A stretch of DNA of 64,000 nucleotides from Nocardioidaceae bacterium (GCA_029266455.1 JAQSWV010000003.1:1-64000); one strand, 5' to 3'; positions 1-10,512 are shown, numbered from the stretch's first letter. The notes: generated by a model not told the origin, from the letters alone. Numbers and translations are program-made.

Positions 1-85
1 TCGCGGATCGTCTCCGCGCTCTGGCCACGATCCGCGAGTTATGCAGGGCTGCTCGCGAGACGTGCCTGCACAAGTCGCGGATCGT
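1..85. repeat. Inverted/direct repeat TCGCGGATCGT, three copies
   Basis: The 11-mer TCGCGGATCGT occurs at 1-11 and 75-85, and its exact reverse complement at 27-37. Copies 1 and 2 could form an 11-bp stem with a 15-nt loop. The first codon of the next gene is at 198, so this may be the terminator of a gene to the left or a binding site array. Nothing shows which. No coding region is supported between 1 and 197. Confidence 0.45.
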
Positions 86-197
86 CGTCTCGGACGATCG
101 CCGCCCTCCGGCTTCCTCGCATCGGGGTCAGTGCCTAGACTCCGGCGGGCGACTGCAGCAGGCAGGACGCGCAGGAGGGTCGTCGAGAGGCAGGTGC

Positions 198-1340
198 GTG
201 GATCGGTCAGGAGGCTCCATCCAGCTGCGCGGCCTGTGCAAGTCCTACGGGGACGACCTCGCCGTCGATGATCTGTCACTGGAGATCGAGCCGGGCGAGT
301 TCTTCTCGCTGATCGGCCCGTCAGGCTGCGGCAAGACGACCACGCTCCGGATGATCGCCGGCTTCGAGGAGCCGACGGCCGGCAGCATCCTGCTGGATGG
401 CACCGACGTCGCCGCGACACCGGCGCACCGGCGCCCCGTCAACACCGTGTTCCAGAGCTACGCCCTGTTCCCGCATCTGAGTGTCGAGGACAACGTCGCC
501 TACGGCCTGCGCTGGCAGGGACGCACCGACAAGACCGAGCGCCGCCGCCGGGTGGGTGAGGCGCTGGAGCTGGTGCAGCTGTCCGAGTACGCACGTCGCC
601 GGCCGCACCAGCTGTCGGGCGGTCAGCAGCAGCGGGTCGCGCTCGCTCGCGCGCTGGTCCTGCGTCCCTCCGTGCTGCTGCTGGACGAGCCCCTCGGCGC
701 GCTCGACGCGAAGCTCCGCAAGGCCCTGCGCAAGGAGCTCACCACGCTGCATCGCGAGGTCGGCGTCACGTTCGTCTTCGTCACCCACGACCAGGAAGAG
801 GCGCTGGAGATGTCCGACCGCCTCGCCGTGATGGACAGTGGCCGCGTGATCCAGTGCGGTGGTCCGCGCGAGGTGTACAGCGAGCCGCGCACCGCCTACG
901 TGGCCGACTTCCTGGGCGTGGCGAACCTGCTGGCGGTGCAGTGCCACGCTGCGTCCCCCGACGCTGGGCAGGCAGGCCTGCAGCGGGTGCGCCTGGGCGC
1001 CGCCGAGCTGTTGGCCACGCCCCCGCCGAACGGGCTCGAGACCGACGGGCCCGGAGGGTACGAGGAACAGGCGGAGCGGGTCGGGGCGGGACACGTCGTG
1101 ATCCGGCCGGAGCGGGTCCGGCTCGCCGCAGTCGGAGAGCCGGCCGCCAACGCCGTCGACGGGACGGTCGAAGGACTGGCCTTCGTGGGCGCCACGACCC
1201 AGGTCGCGGTGCGGCTGAGTGACGACCAGCTGCTGCAGGCGCTGGTGGTCAACGACGGCGCGTACGACGACCTGGCGGCGGGCATGCCGGTGAGCGTCAC
1301 GCTGCCCCCCGCGGCGCTGCGGCTTCTCGCCCGCGCCTGA
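198..1340 (+). CDS. potA: ABC transporter ATP-binding protein, PotA-type (polyamine/spermidine importer)
   Basis: This is the cytoplasmic ATPase that powers an ABC importer, most likely for spermidine or putrescine. The 380-residue protein has Walker A GPSGCGKTT near residue 40, the signature LSGGQQQR near 139, Walker B VLLLDEP just after it, and the H-loop THDQEE. The last 100 residues look like a TOBE substrate-regulatory domain, as in PotA/FbpC-type ATPases. The start is a GTG. Its presumed partners (two permeases and a binding lipoprotein) lie directly downstream on the opposite strand, converging on this gene, which is unusual because potABCD is normally one operon. Substrate is inferred from family and neighbours; other MOI-type substrates are possible. 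Confidence 0.87.
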   Translation: MDRSGGSIQLRGLCKSYGDDLAVDDLSLEIEPGEFFSLIGPSGCGKTTTLRMIAGFEEPTAGSILLDGTDVAATPAHRRPVNTVFQSYALFPHLSVEDNVAYGLRWQGRTDKTERRRRVGEALELVQLSEYARRRPHQLSGGQQQRVALARALVLRPSVLLLDEPLGALDAKLRKALRKELTTLHREVGVTFVFVTHDQEEALEMSDRLAVMDSGRVIQCGGPREVYSEPRTAYVADFLGVANLLAVQCHAASPDAGQAGLQRVRLGAAELLATPPPNGLETDGPGGYEEQAERVGAGHVVIRPERVRLAAVGEPAANAVDGTVEGLAFVGATTQVAVRLSDDQLLQALVVNDGAYDDLAAGMPVSVTLPPAALRLLARA

Positions 1341-1380
1341 CCGCCCATGACCGCACTGGACCCTGCCCGGCCGGCACGGC

Positions 1381-2235
1381 TCAGACGTCGGTGACCCCGA
1401 GCTGCGCCAGCTGGTCGGTCTGGTCGCGCCGCAGCCTGCGCAGCACCAGCCAGGCGAGCACGGCCGACAGCACCGAGCCCAGCAGCAGCAGCGTCGCCAG
1501 GGCGTTCAGCGCCGGGGTCGGTGAGGTGCGCACGCCGCTGTAGAGCTTGATGGGCACGGTCACCGAGGACGCGTCGGTCGAGAGGAAGGAGCTCACCACG
1601 AAGTCGTCCATGGAGGCCGCGAAGACGATCATCGCGGCCGCGAAGACCGCCGGGGCCAGCAATGGGAGCAGGACCGTCCGCAGCGCCTGAGTCCGCGACG
1701 CGCCGAGGTCACGCGCGGCGGTCTCGTACTCCGAGCCGATCGACAGCAGCCGCGCCCGCACGATGACCACCACGTACGACATCGAGAACGTCACGTGTCC
1801 GATCAACTGTGCGGACCGGCCGAGCGGGACGACGGTGTAGAGCTCGCTGAACACGATGAACAAGGCGCTGCCCAGCACGATCTCGGGTGTCGCCAACGGG
1901 AGGAGCATCAGCGAGTTGGACGCCCGGCTGGCCCGTCCCCGCCATCGCGTGAGCCCCAGCGCCAGAGCCGTACCGAGAGGCGTGGCGACCAGCAGGGTGA
2001 AGAGCCCCAGGGTCAGGCTGTTCGTGAGGGCCAGCCGTAGCGAGGGGTCGTTGGCCACCGACGCGAACGGGTCGCCCCAGTACCAGCGGAACGACGCGCC
2101 CTGCCAGGTGGTCCGGGAACGTCCGTCGTTGAAGGAGAACTGGACGGCGATGAGCACCGGCACCAGCGACCACGCCACGTACAGCCAGGTGAAGGTTGCC
2201 AGCGCCCAGGGCCGGCGACGCCGTCCGGCGCTCAC
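1381..2235 (-). CDS. potC: ABC transporter permease, PotC-type
   Basis: Second inner-membrane permease of the polyamine-type importer, 284 residues. It has about six hydrophobic segments, and the cytoplasmic EAA-type loop that docks on the ATPase can be seen around ETAARDLGASRTQALRTVLLP. The GTG start at 2235 overlaps the stop of the upstream permease gene by four bases (GTGA), which argues for translational coupling. A longer upstream reading frame is only the shadow of that permease. The gene ends 40 bp from the convergent ATPase gene. Confidence 0.87.
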   Translation of the reverse strand: MSAGRRRRPWALATFTWLYVAWSLVPVLIAVQFSFNDGRSRTTWQGASFRWYWGDPFASVANDPSLRLALTNSLTLGLFTLLVATPLGTALALGLTRWRGRASRASNSLMLLPLATPEIVLGSALFIVFSELYTVVPLGRSAQLIGHVTFSMSYVVVIVRARLLSIGSEYETAARDLGASRTQALRTVLLPLLAPAVFAAAMIVFAASMDDFVVSSFLSTDASSVTVPIKLYSGVRTSPTPALNALATLLLLGSVLSAVLAWLVLRRLRRDQTDQLAQLGVTDV

Positions 2236-3128
2236 GCGGCTTCCCGGCTGGCCCGCTGCGTCTGCACCAGGTAGTAGGCCATCAGCACCATCAGCAGCGC
2301 GGACAGGATCAGCACCAGCGCGGCCCCGATGCCCTTCTGCTGGGTCTGCAGCAGGTAGAACTCGATCTGGTTGCCCACCATCGTCGTCGACGGTGAGCCG
2401 GACACCAGCGTGTTGGTGTAGTAGTCGCCGAACATGGGCAGCAGCGTGATCGCCGAAGCGGTCAGCAGGCCCTGCCTCGACAGCGGCAGGGTGACGTGCC
2501 AGAAGGTGCCGACGGTGCCGATGCCCAGATCGCGGGAGGCCTCCAGCAGCCGCCCGTCGATGCGGTCCAGGGTGGCGAACAGCGGCACGATGAAGAACGG
2601 CAGGTACCCGTACGCCAGTGCCACCACGACTGTGTAGGGGTTGCCCCCCAGCCAGTCCACGGGCTGCGAAACGAAGGGGGTGCTCTGCAGCACCCGGTTC
2701 ACGTACCCGTCCGGCTGGAGCAGGTTGACCCACGCCAGCATCCGGGTCAGGTAGTTGATCCACCATGGGGCGAGGATCAGCGCGAGCAGCAGCCCGCGCC
2801 GTCTTCCGGCCAGCCGCGCCACGTAGTACGCCACCGGATACCCGATGGCGATGCAGAGCGCGAGAGCCGCCCCCACGTAGACGAAGGTGCGGACGAACAC
2901 CGGGCGCAGGTCACCGCTCAGGGACCGCTGCAGAGCCCCCAGCAGGTGGTCGAACTGCCACTGCAGCGGGTTCCAGACCGGGATCGGTGACCGGAAAAGG
3001 GGGTCGGTGAGCCCGAACGCGATTGCGGCGACCGCGTAGAAGGGCACCGCGAAGAAGGCGATCAGCCACACGGTTCCCGGCAGCGACAGCGCGGGCCACA
3101 GGCGGGGGCCCCGTGACGCTCTGCTCAT
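2232..3128 (-). CDS. potB: ABC transporter permease, PotB-type
   Basis: First permease of the polyamine-type importer, 298 residues. The N-terminal membrane helix (LPGTVWLIAFFAVPFYAVAA) is followed by a periplasmic region and five more hydrophobic segments; the EAA-type loop reads LLEASRDLGIGTVGTFWHVT. The ATG at 3128 is chosen because it directly precedes the conserved MSRASRGP-type leader and lies 20 bp after the binding-protein stop. The order is potD-potB-potC on the minus strand. Confidence 0.87.
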   Translation of the reverse strand: MSRASRGPRLWPALSLPGTVWLIAFFAVPFYAVAAIAFGLTDPLFRSPIPVWNPLQWQFDHLLGALQRSLSGDLRPVFVRTFVYVGAALALCIAIGYPVAYYVARLAGRRRGLLLALILAPWWINYLTRMLAWVNLLQPDGYVNRVLQSTPFVSQPVDWLGGNPYTVVVALAYGYLPFFIVPLFATLDRIDGRLLEASRDLGIGTVGTFWHVTLPLSRQGLLTASAITLLPMFGDYYTNTLVSGSPSTTMVGNQIEFYLLQTQQKGIGAALVLILSALLMVLMAYYLVQTQRASREAA

Positions 3129-3148
3129 CGGCGCGGACGTCTTGTCGG

Positions 3149-4381
3149 TCAGCCCGACTTCACCGTGGCCCAGACCTCGTCCCAGAGGGCGCTTCCGTCC
3201 GGACTGAGCTGGAGCAGCTGGTGGCCCTCGTTGTATTGGTCGGCAGTCACCACGGCAGTCTCCAGGTTGGCCGGCACATAGCCCTCCGACGACAGGTAGC
3301 GAGGACTGAATTTCTGCAGCGCCGGCTGGTACCCGACCCACTCGAAGTTGCGCAGGGCGTTCTGCTCGTCCAGCACGTAGTTCAAGAAGTGGTGCGCGAG
3401 CACCGGGTGCTCGGCGCCCGCGATGACGGCCATGGTGTCGTTCCCGACGACGCCGGGCGAGTCAGTGGGGTACCAGTAGCCGAGCACGTCGGGCGAGTCC
3501 CCGCTGGGCAGGTAGTACTGCGCGCTGATCATGTCGCCTGACCAGCACTGGTGCACGGTGGCCCGGCCCTCCGGCACCTCCGTGTAGCCGCTGATGTCGA
3601 TCTTGACCTGGACGGCGTCGACGAGCTCCTGCAGCCGCTCGCCGGCGGCCCGGACGGTGTCCGGGTCCTCCGTGTTCATGTCCTCCATGCCTTCGCGCAG
3701 CATGGACATGCCGATCGCCTCGCGGCCGTCGTCGAGGATGTGGGTCTGCCCGGCATACTGCTCGTCCCAGAACAGGTCGTAGCCGTTGGCCGGGATGGTG
3801 TCCACCTCGTCGGCGCGGTACCCGATACCGGTGGTGTAGACGGTGTACGGCACCGTGTAGAGCGAGCCCTGGTCGTAGAAGGGGTCCTGCAGCATCTCCC
3901 AGGCATTGCCGAGGTTCGGCAGGTAGCTGTGGTTGAGAGGCTGGAGCAGCTTCCCGAACACGATCTGAGCCAGGACGGACGGAGTCGGGAAGAACACGTC
4001 GAAGTCCGACTGGCCGGTGCGCAGCTTGGCCACGGCCTCGTCCATGGAGTTGAACGTGGTGACCTCGACCTGCACGCCGTAGTCCTGGGAAAAGGCCTTG
4101 ATCACCCCGGGTGCGATGTAGTCGGCGTAGTTGAACACCTTGAGCGTGCCGGACTCGGGCTGCAGCCCGTCCTCGATGCTGGGTACGTCGTCGTGCACCG
4201 GCAGGGTCACCGGATCGTCCCGGCGAGCCAGCGGCAGCTCGGTGCCTGCAGACGAGGTGTCGTCGGACCCGCAGGCGGCGAGCAGGGAAGGCGCGCCCAC
4301 AGCACCCATGGACAGGTACAGCGAGTGCCGGAGGAAGCGGCGCCGGTCATAGGGTCGTGGCTCACGCGGGTGCATCACCAT
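3149..4381 (-). CDS. potD: Spermidine/putrescine-binding lipoprotein, PotD-type
   Basis: Extracellular substrate-binding protein of the importer, about 410 residues from the ATG at 4381 (a second ATG is two codons later). The N-terminus carries a twin-arginine-like stretch (DRRRFLRHS), a hydrophobic segment and a lipobox-like LLAACGS, so a Tat-exported lipoprotein is likely. The body resembles PotD/PotF binding proteins (LKVFNYADYIAPGVIKAF, then SDFDVFFPTPSVLAQI). It is the first gene of the potD-potB-potC operon. Tat dependence is inferred from the signal alone. Confidence 0.87.
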   Translation of the reverse strand: MVMHPREPRPYDRRRFLRHSLYLSMGAVGAPSLLAACGSDDTSSAGTELPLARRDDPVTLPVHDDVPSIEDGLQPESGTLKVFNYADYIAPGVIKAFSQDYGVQVEVTTFNSMDEAVAKLRTGQSDFDVFFPTPSVLAQIVFGKLLQPLNHSYLPNLGNAWEMLQDPFYDQGSLYTVPYTVYTTGIGYRADEVDTIPANGYDLFWDEQYAGQTHILDDGREAIGMSMLREGMEDMNTEDPDTVRAAGERLQELVDAVQVKIDISGYTEVPEGRATVHQCWSGDMISAQYYLPSGDSPDVLGYWYPTDSPGVVGNDTMAVIAGAEHPVLAHHFLNYVLDEQNALRNFEWVGYQPALQKFSPRYLSSEGYVPANLETAVVTADQYNEGHQLLQLSPDGSALWDEVWATVKSG

Positions 4382-4707
4382 GTGGCGTCTCCGTCCGACG
4401 AGTCTCACCCCTGCCGAGACGCTACCTGCGCGGCTCGCTGCGGGGCAGGGTACGCCCACCGTTGACGGTCAATCCGTGACCTCGCGGGCAGGGTGTCGCG
4501 TGGTCATGCGCCATACCGCGGGGATGTCCGAATGATTCGTTCGTGGCATGGCGGGAATGCGTGGATTCGTGCAGCGAGACCGGCGAGTGGGTAGGCGCGA
4601 GCACAGCAATGCTGCAAGACTTACGACTGAAGCCCCGGCGCCGCCGTCGGCGAGTACCCGCCTCAGGCCCCAGACCCCGGCCATCTGATGACCTGAGAGA
4701 AGCTCTC
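4382..4707. other. Divergent intergenic region between potD and an ECF sigma gene
   Basis: This 326-bp region has no supported gene. It must hold the promoters of potD (leftward) and the sigma factor (rightward). Two small palindromes are visible: CGAATGATTCG at 4529-4539, and GAAT-N6-ATTC at 4555-4568. They could be operator sites, but I cannot assign a regulator. Confidence 0.4.
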
Positions 4708-5457
4708 ATGCCGCAGCCGGCCATCCTGGCGCCCGCCCCGGCGCCCGCTGAGACCTCGGCCGGCCCGATCCAGTCCTCCGCCCAGCGATGGGCCGAGCTG
4801 CTGGTGGCATCCGGCGAGGGGCAGGAGGCCTGCTTCACCCTGCTGGCAGAGCAGGTGCGCGGGGGTATGCGCAGCCGCGCCATGCGAGTGCTCAACGACC
4901 CCGATGACGCCGAGGAAGTGGTCCAGGAGTCGCTGATCGAGGCCTGGTACAAGGCGGACCGGTACGACCCACGGCTCGGCGGAGCCATGTCCTGGCTGGG
5001 AGTCATCGTCCGGTGCCGTGCCATCGACCAGGTCCGTCAGACCGCCGCGCGTCGAGCTCGCGAGCACCAGGCGAACGCCCGTTTCGCGGGCGTGGACGTC
5101 GACGACACGGCCGACGTCGTGCTGCAGGCCGCCGAGAGCTCGCTGGTGCGGGCCGCTCTGACCGGGCTCACCGACAAGCAGGGGCGGGCTGTTCAGCTCG
5201 TGTACTACGACGGGCTCAGCAACGGCCAGGCGGCTGCCCTGCTGGGCATTCCGCTCCCCACCCTGAAGTCCCGGCTGCGCGAAGCGGTGTGCCGTCTCCG
5301 GCAGGTGGTGGTCGCCCTGGAAGCAGACCGAGAAGCCGAGGGGTCGCTCGACTGGAAGCGCGCCCGGTCAGATCCGAGGGCCGTGCGGACGCGGATACCC
5401 CCGTCGCTGCCCCGGCAACCCCGGTCGCCGGAGGCAATGGCCCGTACTGCACGTTGA
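4708..5457 (+). CDS. ECF-family RNA polymerase sigma factor
   Basis: Alternative sigma factor that redirects RNA polymerase to a stress or envelope regulon. From the ATG at 4708 it has 249 residues. Region 2 includes NDPDDAEEVVQESLIEAWY and GGAMSWLGVIVRCRAIDQVR. Region 4 has the helix-turn-helix LSNGQAAALLGIPLPTLKSR. It resembles the SigK-like ECF type. There is a proline/alanine-rich N-terminal lead of about 25 residues and a basic, proline-rich C-terminal tail of about 35 residues after region 4. No anti-sigma gene lies beside it, so its control is not evident from this window. Upstream frame extensions to 4543 lack sigma homology and are not used. Confidence 0.85.
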   Translation: MPQPAILAPAPAPAETSAGPIQSSAQRWAELLVASGEGQEACFTLLAEQVRGGMRSRAMRVLNDPDDAEEVVQESLIEAWYKADRYDPRLGGAMSWLGVIVRCRAIDQVRQTAARRAREHQANARFAGVDVDDTADVVLQAAESSLVRAALTGLTDKQGRAVQLVYYDGLSNGQAAALLGIPLPTLKSRLREAVCRLRQVVVALEADREAEGSLDWKRARSDPRAVRTRIPPSLPRQPRSPEAMARTAR

Positions 5458-5606
5458 CGAGTGCCCCGGGTCGAGGTCGCATCGGCCCGGGAGCACCCTT
5501 GATCCACTGTCGCACGCGTACTCACCGGTCGGCTCAGCGACGCGGCCATCGCAGCCGAACGGGCGGGCCCGGCATCATCCGTCCGGCACGAGCGGATCTA
5601 CGCGGA

Positions 5607-5975
5607 TCAGGCCGTTGCCGGACCGTCGTCGTCTTCCAGGTTGTCCTGGATGAATCGCGGCGACGCGTGTATGCACACGAGCTCGAGCGGTCCCGTGCCG
5701 GTGTTGCGGAACTTGTGCGGCGTCTCCGGGCCGACCACGACGATGTCGCCCTTACCTGCCTCGACGTCCTGGCCGTCGGCCGTGATCACGGCGCGGCCGG
5801 ACAGGACCACCCAGGTCTCGGTGTACGGATGCTTGTGCAGGAGGGGTCCCTGCCCGGGGTCGTTGTCGACCAGGAAGAACGACACGCCTGACCCGTGGGG
5901 TTCCCCCTCGAACCTCGCGGTCCGGCTGCCCTCCATGAGCACGGCGTTCGTGCTCGTGACCGTGACCATCGCCAT
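5607..5975 (-). CDS. Small cupin-domain protein
   Basis: Single-domain cupin of 122 residues. Cupin motif 1 is HKHPYTETWVVLSG (metal-binding His, His and Glu) and motif 2 includes PETPHKFRNTGTGPLELVCI (His). Such proteins bind a divalent metal and act as small isomerases, dioxygenases or sensors; the substrate cannot be told from sequence. The ATG at 5975 has a purine-rich GAGAGGG just upstream; an internal ATG two codons later is also possible. It lies between the sigma factor (convergent) and alkB (same strand, 119 bp away). Confidence 0.8.
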   Translation of the reverse strand: MAMVTVTSTNAVLMEGSRTARFEGEPHGSGVSFFLVDNDPGQGPLLHKHPYTETWVVLSGRAVITADGQDVEAGKGDIVVVGPETPHKFRNTGTGPLELVCIHASPRFIQDNLEDDDGPATA

Positions 5976-6094
5976 CACCCTCTCGCCCGGGCCACCCGCG
6001 TGACCACGCCTGTCAGCCTCCCCCGGTCGGCCCCCACCAGAGCGGCGGTCGTCACCGTAGTGGCCGCCGCCCGGCCGGCGATCGCAAGCCCGGG

Positions 6095-6733
6095 TCAGCG
6101 CACTCCGCGAGGACGGAACTGCACGCTGATCCGTGGCCCGACCGGTCGTGCCGTCTTGGGGACGGCGTGGTCCCAGGTGCGCTGGCAGGACCCGCCCATC
6201 ACCAGCAGGTCGCCTGGTCCGAGGGCGAACCTGAGTGCGCTGCCGCCTCCACGCGGCCGCAGCAACAGGTGCCGCGCCGCCCCGAGGGACAGGATGGCCA
6301 CCATCGTGTCCTGCTGCCGGCTGCGACCGATCCGGTCGCCGTGCCAGGCGACGCTGTCGCGTCCGTCGCGGTAGTAGCACAGACCAGCCGTACGGAACGG
6401 CTCGCCCAGCTCGGGAACGTAGTGCGCACTCAGCGCATCGCGGGCCTGGTCGAGCAGCGGATCGGGAAGCGCGTCGCGCTCGCCGTAGAAGCTCAGCAGG
6501 CGCGGGACGTCGACCTCGCGGTCGTACATCTGCCGGCGCTCGGCATGCCACGGCACCGCCTCGGCGAGGCGCCCGAACAGTGCATCGGCGCCGCTCACCC
6601 AGGACCGCGACACGTCTACCCAAGCGCCCTGGCCGAGGGGCGTGCGCTCGACGCGCCCGGCCAGCGGGCGCAGCGTCGGCTCCTCTGCACCGTCCAGCAG
6701 GGACAGCTGCAGCACCTGAGGCTGGTCGAGCAT
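6095..6733 (-). CDS. alkB: AlkB-type 2-oxoglutarate/Fe(II)-dependent DNA repair dioxygenase
   Basis: Repairs N-alkylated bases in DNA or RNA by oxidative demethylation. The 212-residue protein shows the jelly-roll Fe(II) ligands HxD (WHGD) and a later His (TWDHAVP), followed by the 2-oxoglutarate-binding Arg region (GPRISVQFRPRG). GLCYYRDGRDSVAWHGDR matches the core of the family. The length is typical of bacterial AlkB-like proteins. It appears to be a single gene, 66 bp beyond the end of the mshC-like gene on the same strand. Confidence 0.88.
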   Translation of the reverse strand: MLDQPQVLQLSLLDGAEEPTLRPLAGRVERTPLGQGAWVDVSRSWVSGADALFGRLAEAVPWHAERRQMYDREVDVPRLLSFYGERDALPDPLLDQARDALSAHYVPELGEPFRTAGLCYYRDGRDSVAWHGDRIGRSRQQDTMVAILSLGAARHLLLRPRGGGSALRFALGPGDLLVMGGSCQRTWDHAVPKTARPVGPRISVQFRPRGVR

Positions 6734-6799
6734 GCCGAGCAGCCTACCCGATGACCGAACGCACGTTCGACTCGGCAGGCCGCTGGGTCGGCCCCCGGG

Positions 6800-7990
6800 T
6801 CAGGACAGCGACAGGGTTGCCAGCAGCTGCCGGGCGGCGGCCCCGCCCTCGGACTCGGCGATGTCGAGCGCGCCCGGTACGTCGAGGTCGTCCAGGAGCC
6901 GGGCGGTGACCGCGCCGGCCGCCGAGTCGGACGAGGTCGAGCCTCCGGCGGCGGCGTACAGGCGGTCGAGCCGTCGGGCGGCCTCGTCCAGGTGGGGCGC
7001 GGAGAACTCCCACGGCTCGTCCCAGCGGCGGTCGAGCAGCAGCAGGCGTACCGCGGCCGGTGCATGCGTCTCGAGCAGGTCCCCCACCAGCGTGAGGTTG
7101 CCCGTCGACTTGGCCATCTTGGCGCCGTCCTGGTGGACGCCGCCCACGTGCAGGATGCTGCGGGCCAGCGGCAGCCCGGCGGCCGCCTCGACCATCGCGC
7201 TCTGGTAGGCGTGGTGCGGGAAGGTCAGGTCGTCGCCACCGACCAGCGCGTCGATGCCGTGGCCGAGCACCGCCACGGCCATGGCCGCGCACTCGGCGTG
7301 CCAGCCGGGCCGCCCCCAACCCCAGGGGCTCGGCCAGGCGGGGTCGTACTCGTCGGAGGGGCGCCAGACCGGAACGTCGAAAGGATCGTCCTTGCGGGGG
7401 TCGTCCGGCTGGTCGCCGTAGTCGGCAGACAGGACCAGCGCCTGCTCGCGGGTCAGCCCGCTGGCGGCCAGGGCGCCGGCGCCTCGGAACCACACGTGAC
7501 CATCGCGTGCGTACGCGTGCCCGCTCGTCAACAGAGCCGCTGCCAGCTGCTGGACGTGGGTCACGTGGTGGCGGGCGCGCGGCTCGGAGTCGGGCCGGCG
7601 GACCCCCAGGCGGCTCATGTGCTGGTGGAAGACGAACTCCTGCCCGAGCGCGTACTCGTCGTAGTGGCGCCCGCGGGTCCTGGCGGCGCGGGTGAGCACG
7701 TCGTCAACGTCGGTGACGTTGCGGCAGACCACCGGCTGCACGCCCGCCATCCGGATGACCGACGCCAGCACGTCGGCCCAGACGAAGGTGGCTGCGTGCC
7801 CGAGGTGGGTCACGTCGTACGGGGTGATCCCGCAGACGTAGACGCGGGCCACCGCCAGCAACGGCAGGGGACTGCCGCCGATCCGCAGCGAGGCCGAGCG
7901 CAGGACCGACTCGTCGGGATCACCCACCCGGCCTTCGAGACCGACGACGCCGGAGGTCAGCGCGGGGCCGGACGCAGCGAAGGCACTCAC
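6800..7990 (-). CDS. mshC: MshC-like cysteine ligase (mycothiol biosynthesis family; class I CysRS relative)
   Basis: Belongs to the cysteinyl-tRNA synthetase-derived ligases. MshC joins cysteine to glucosaminyl-inositol in mycothiol synthesis. The 396 residues show the HIGH-like motif in VCGITPYDVTHLGHAATFVW, a WHAECAAMA zinc/cysteine pocket, and the KMSKS-like DGAKMAKSTGN. There is no tRNA-binding C-terminal domain, which fits MshC and not CysS. The middle part is more divergent than I expect for a standard MshC, and the neighbours (alkB, metX) are not the usual mshC context, so a paralog with another acceptor is possible. Start GTG at 7990. Confidence 0.72.
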   Translation of the reverse strand: MSAFAASGPALTSGVVGLEGRVGDPDESVLRSASLRIGGSPLPLLAVARVYVCGITPYDVTHLGHAATFVWADVLASVIRMAGVQPVVCRNVTDVDDVLTRAARTRGRHYDEYALGQEFVFHQHMSRLGVRRPDSEPRARHHVTHVQQLAAALLTSGHAYARDGHVWFRGAGALAASGLTREQALVLSADYGDQPDDPRKDDPFDVPVWRPSDEYDPAWPSPWGWGRPGWHAECAAMAVAVLGHGIDALVGGDDLTFPHHAYQSAMVEAAAGLPLARSILHVGGVHQDGAKMAKSTGNLTLVGDLLETHAPAAVRLLLLDRRWDEPWEFSAPHLDEAARRLDRLYAAAGGSTSSDSAAGAVTARLLDDLDVPGALDIAESEGGAAARQLLATLSLS

Positions 7991-8051
7991 GACCCCGATG
8001 ATGCCAGCCGGGCACGGAGCCCGTCGCGATGGCGGCGTCCGGGCCGCCGCG

Positions 8052-9195
8052 TCATGTCCTCAGGTCGCCATCGCCCAGCTCCAGCGTGCGCCGGACCAGC
8101 CGGCCGACAGCTCCGGTCTCGACGAGGAAGCCGTCGTGCCCGTAGGGCGAGGCCACCACGTCGAGACCGGCGCACCGCGGCACCGCCTCGGCGACGGCCG
8201 CCTGCTGCGGCAGCGGGTAGAGCCGGTCGGAGTCGATGCCGGCGACCACCATGGGCACCGGACAGCCGGCGAGCGCCGCCGCCCACCCCCCACGTCCGCG
8301 GCCGATGTCGTGCGTGTTCATGGCGGCGGTGAGCACCACGTACGAGCCCGCGTCGAACCGCCGCGCCAGCTTGTCGGCGTGGTGGTCCAGGTACGACTGG
8401 ACGGCGTACCGGCCGCCGTCGAGCGGGTCCTCGCCCGGCTGCGGCCGCGCGCCGAACCGTTGCTCCAGCTCGATGGCGCTGCGGTAGGTCAGCTGGGCGA
8501 TGCGGCGGGCCACACCCAACCCGGCGACCGGCCCGGCGTCCGCCTCGTAGTAGTTCCCGCCGTGCCAGGCGGGGTCGGCCCGGATCGCGGCCTGCTGGGC
8601 GTACTGGGTGCCGAGCTGGTCGCTGCTGGCCACGGCACCGACCGCCAGCACGAGGGCGGTGGCCACCCGGTCGGGGTGGGCGATGGCCCACTCCAGCGCG
8701 CGCATCCCCCCCATCGAGCCGCCCAGCACCGAGGCCAGCCGGCGGATGCCGAGCCGGTCGGCCACGCGGACCTCGACCTCCACCTGGTCGCGCACCGTGA
8801 TCGGGCCGAAGCGCGACCCGAGGGCCCGTCCGTCCGTACCTTCCGAGGAGGGTCCCGTGGTGCCCTGGCAGCCGCCCAGCACGTTGGTCGCCAGCACGAA
8901 CCAGCGGTCGGTGTCGAGTCCCCGGTCGGAGCCGACGAGCCCGTCCCACCAGCCTCGCGTCGGCTGGCCCGGCCCCTCCGGCCCGGCGACGTGCGCGTCC
9001 CCGGTGAGCGCGTGCTCCACCAGCACCGCGTTGGTGATGAAGCCCGCCGTGTCGCGCTGCGGCCGGCCCCAGGTCTCGTACGCGACCCGCACCCGGTCGA
9101 TCGACCCGCCGAGCTCGAGGTCCAGCCGCCCCACGTCGACGAACCTGCGGTCGCCGACCGGGTCACCGGGTCGCCACGCGCCCGTCAGCAGCTGG

Positions 9196-9203
<8 letters not shown>
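8052..9203 (-). CDS. metX: Homoserine O-acetyltransferase
   Basis: Activates homoserine with acetyl-CoA at the start of methionine synthesis in the cytoplasm. It is an alpha/beta-hydrolase-fold enzyme of 383 residues. Seen: [32 protein letters not shown], the nucleophile elbow [12 protein letters not shown] (Ser), and the C-terminal catalytic Asp ([11 protein letters not shown]) and His ([11 protein letters not shown]). The gene follows metY with an eight-base overlap, so the two are almost certainly one operon and make successive steps: acetylation, then sulfhydrylation. Confidence 0.92.
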
Positions 9204-10512
<1,309 letters not shown>

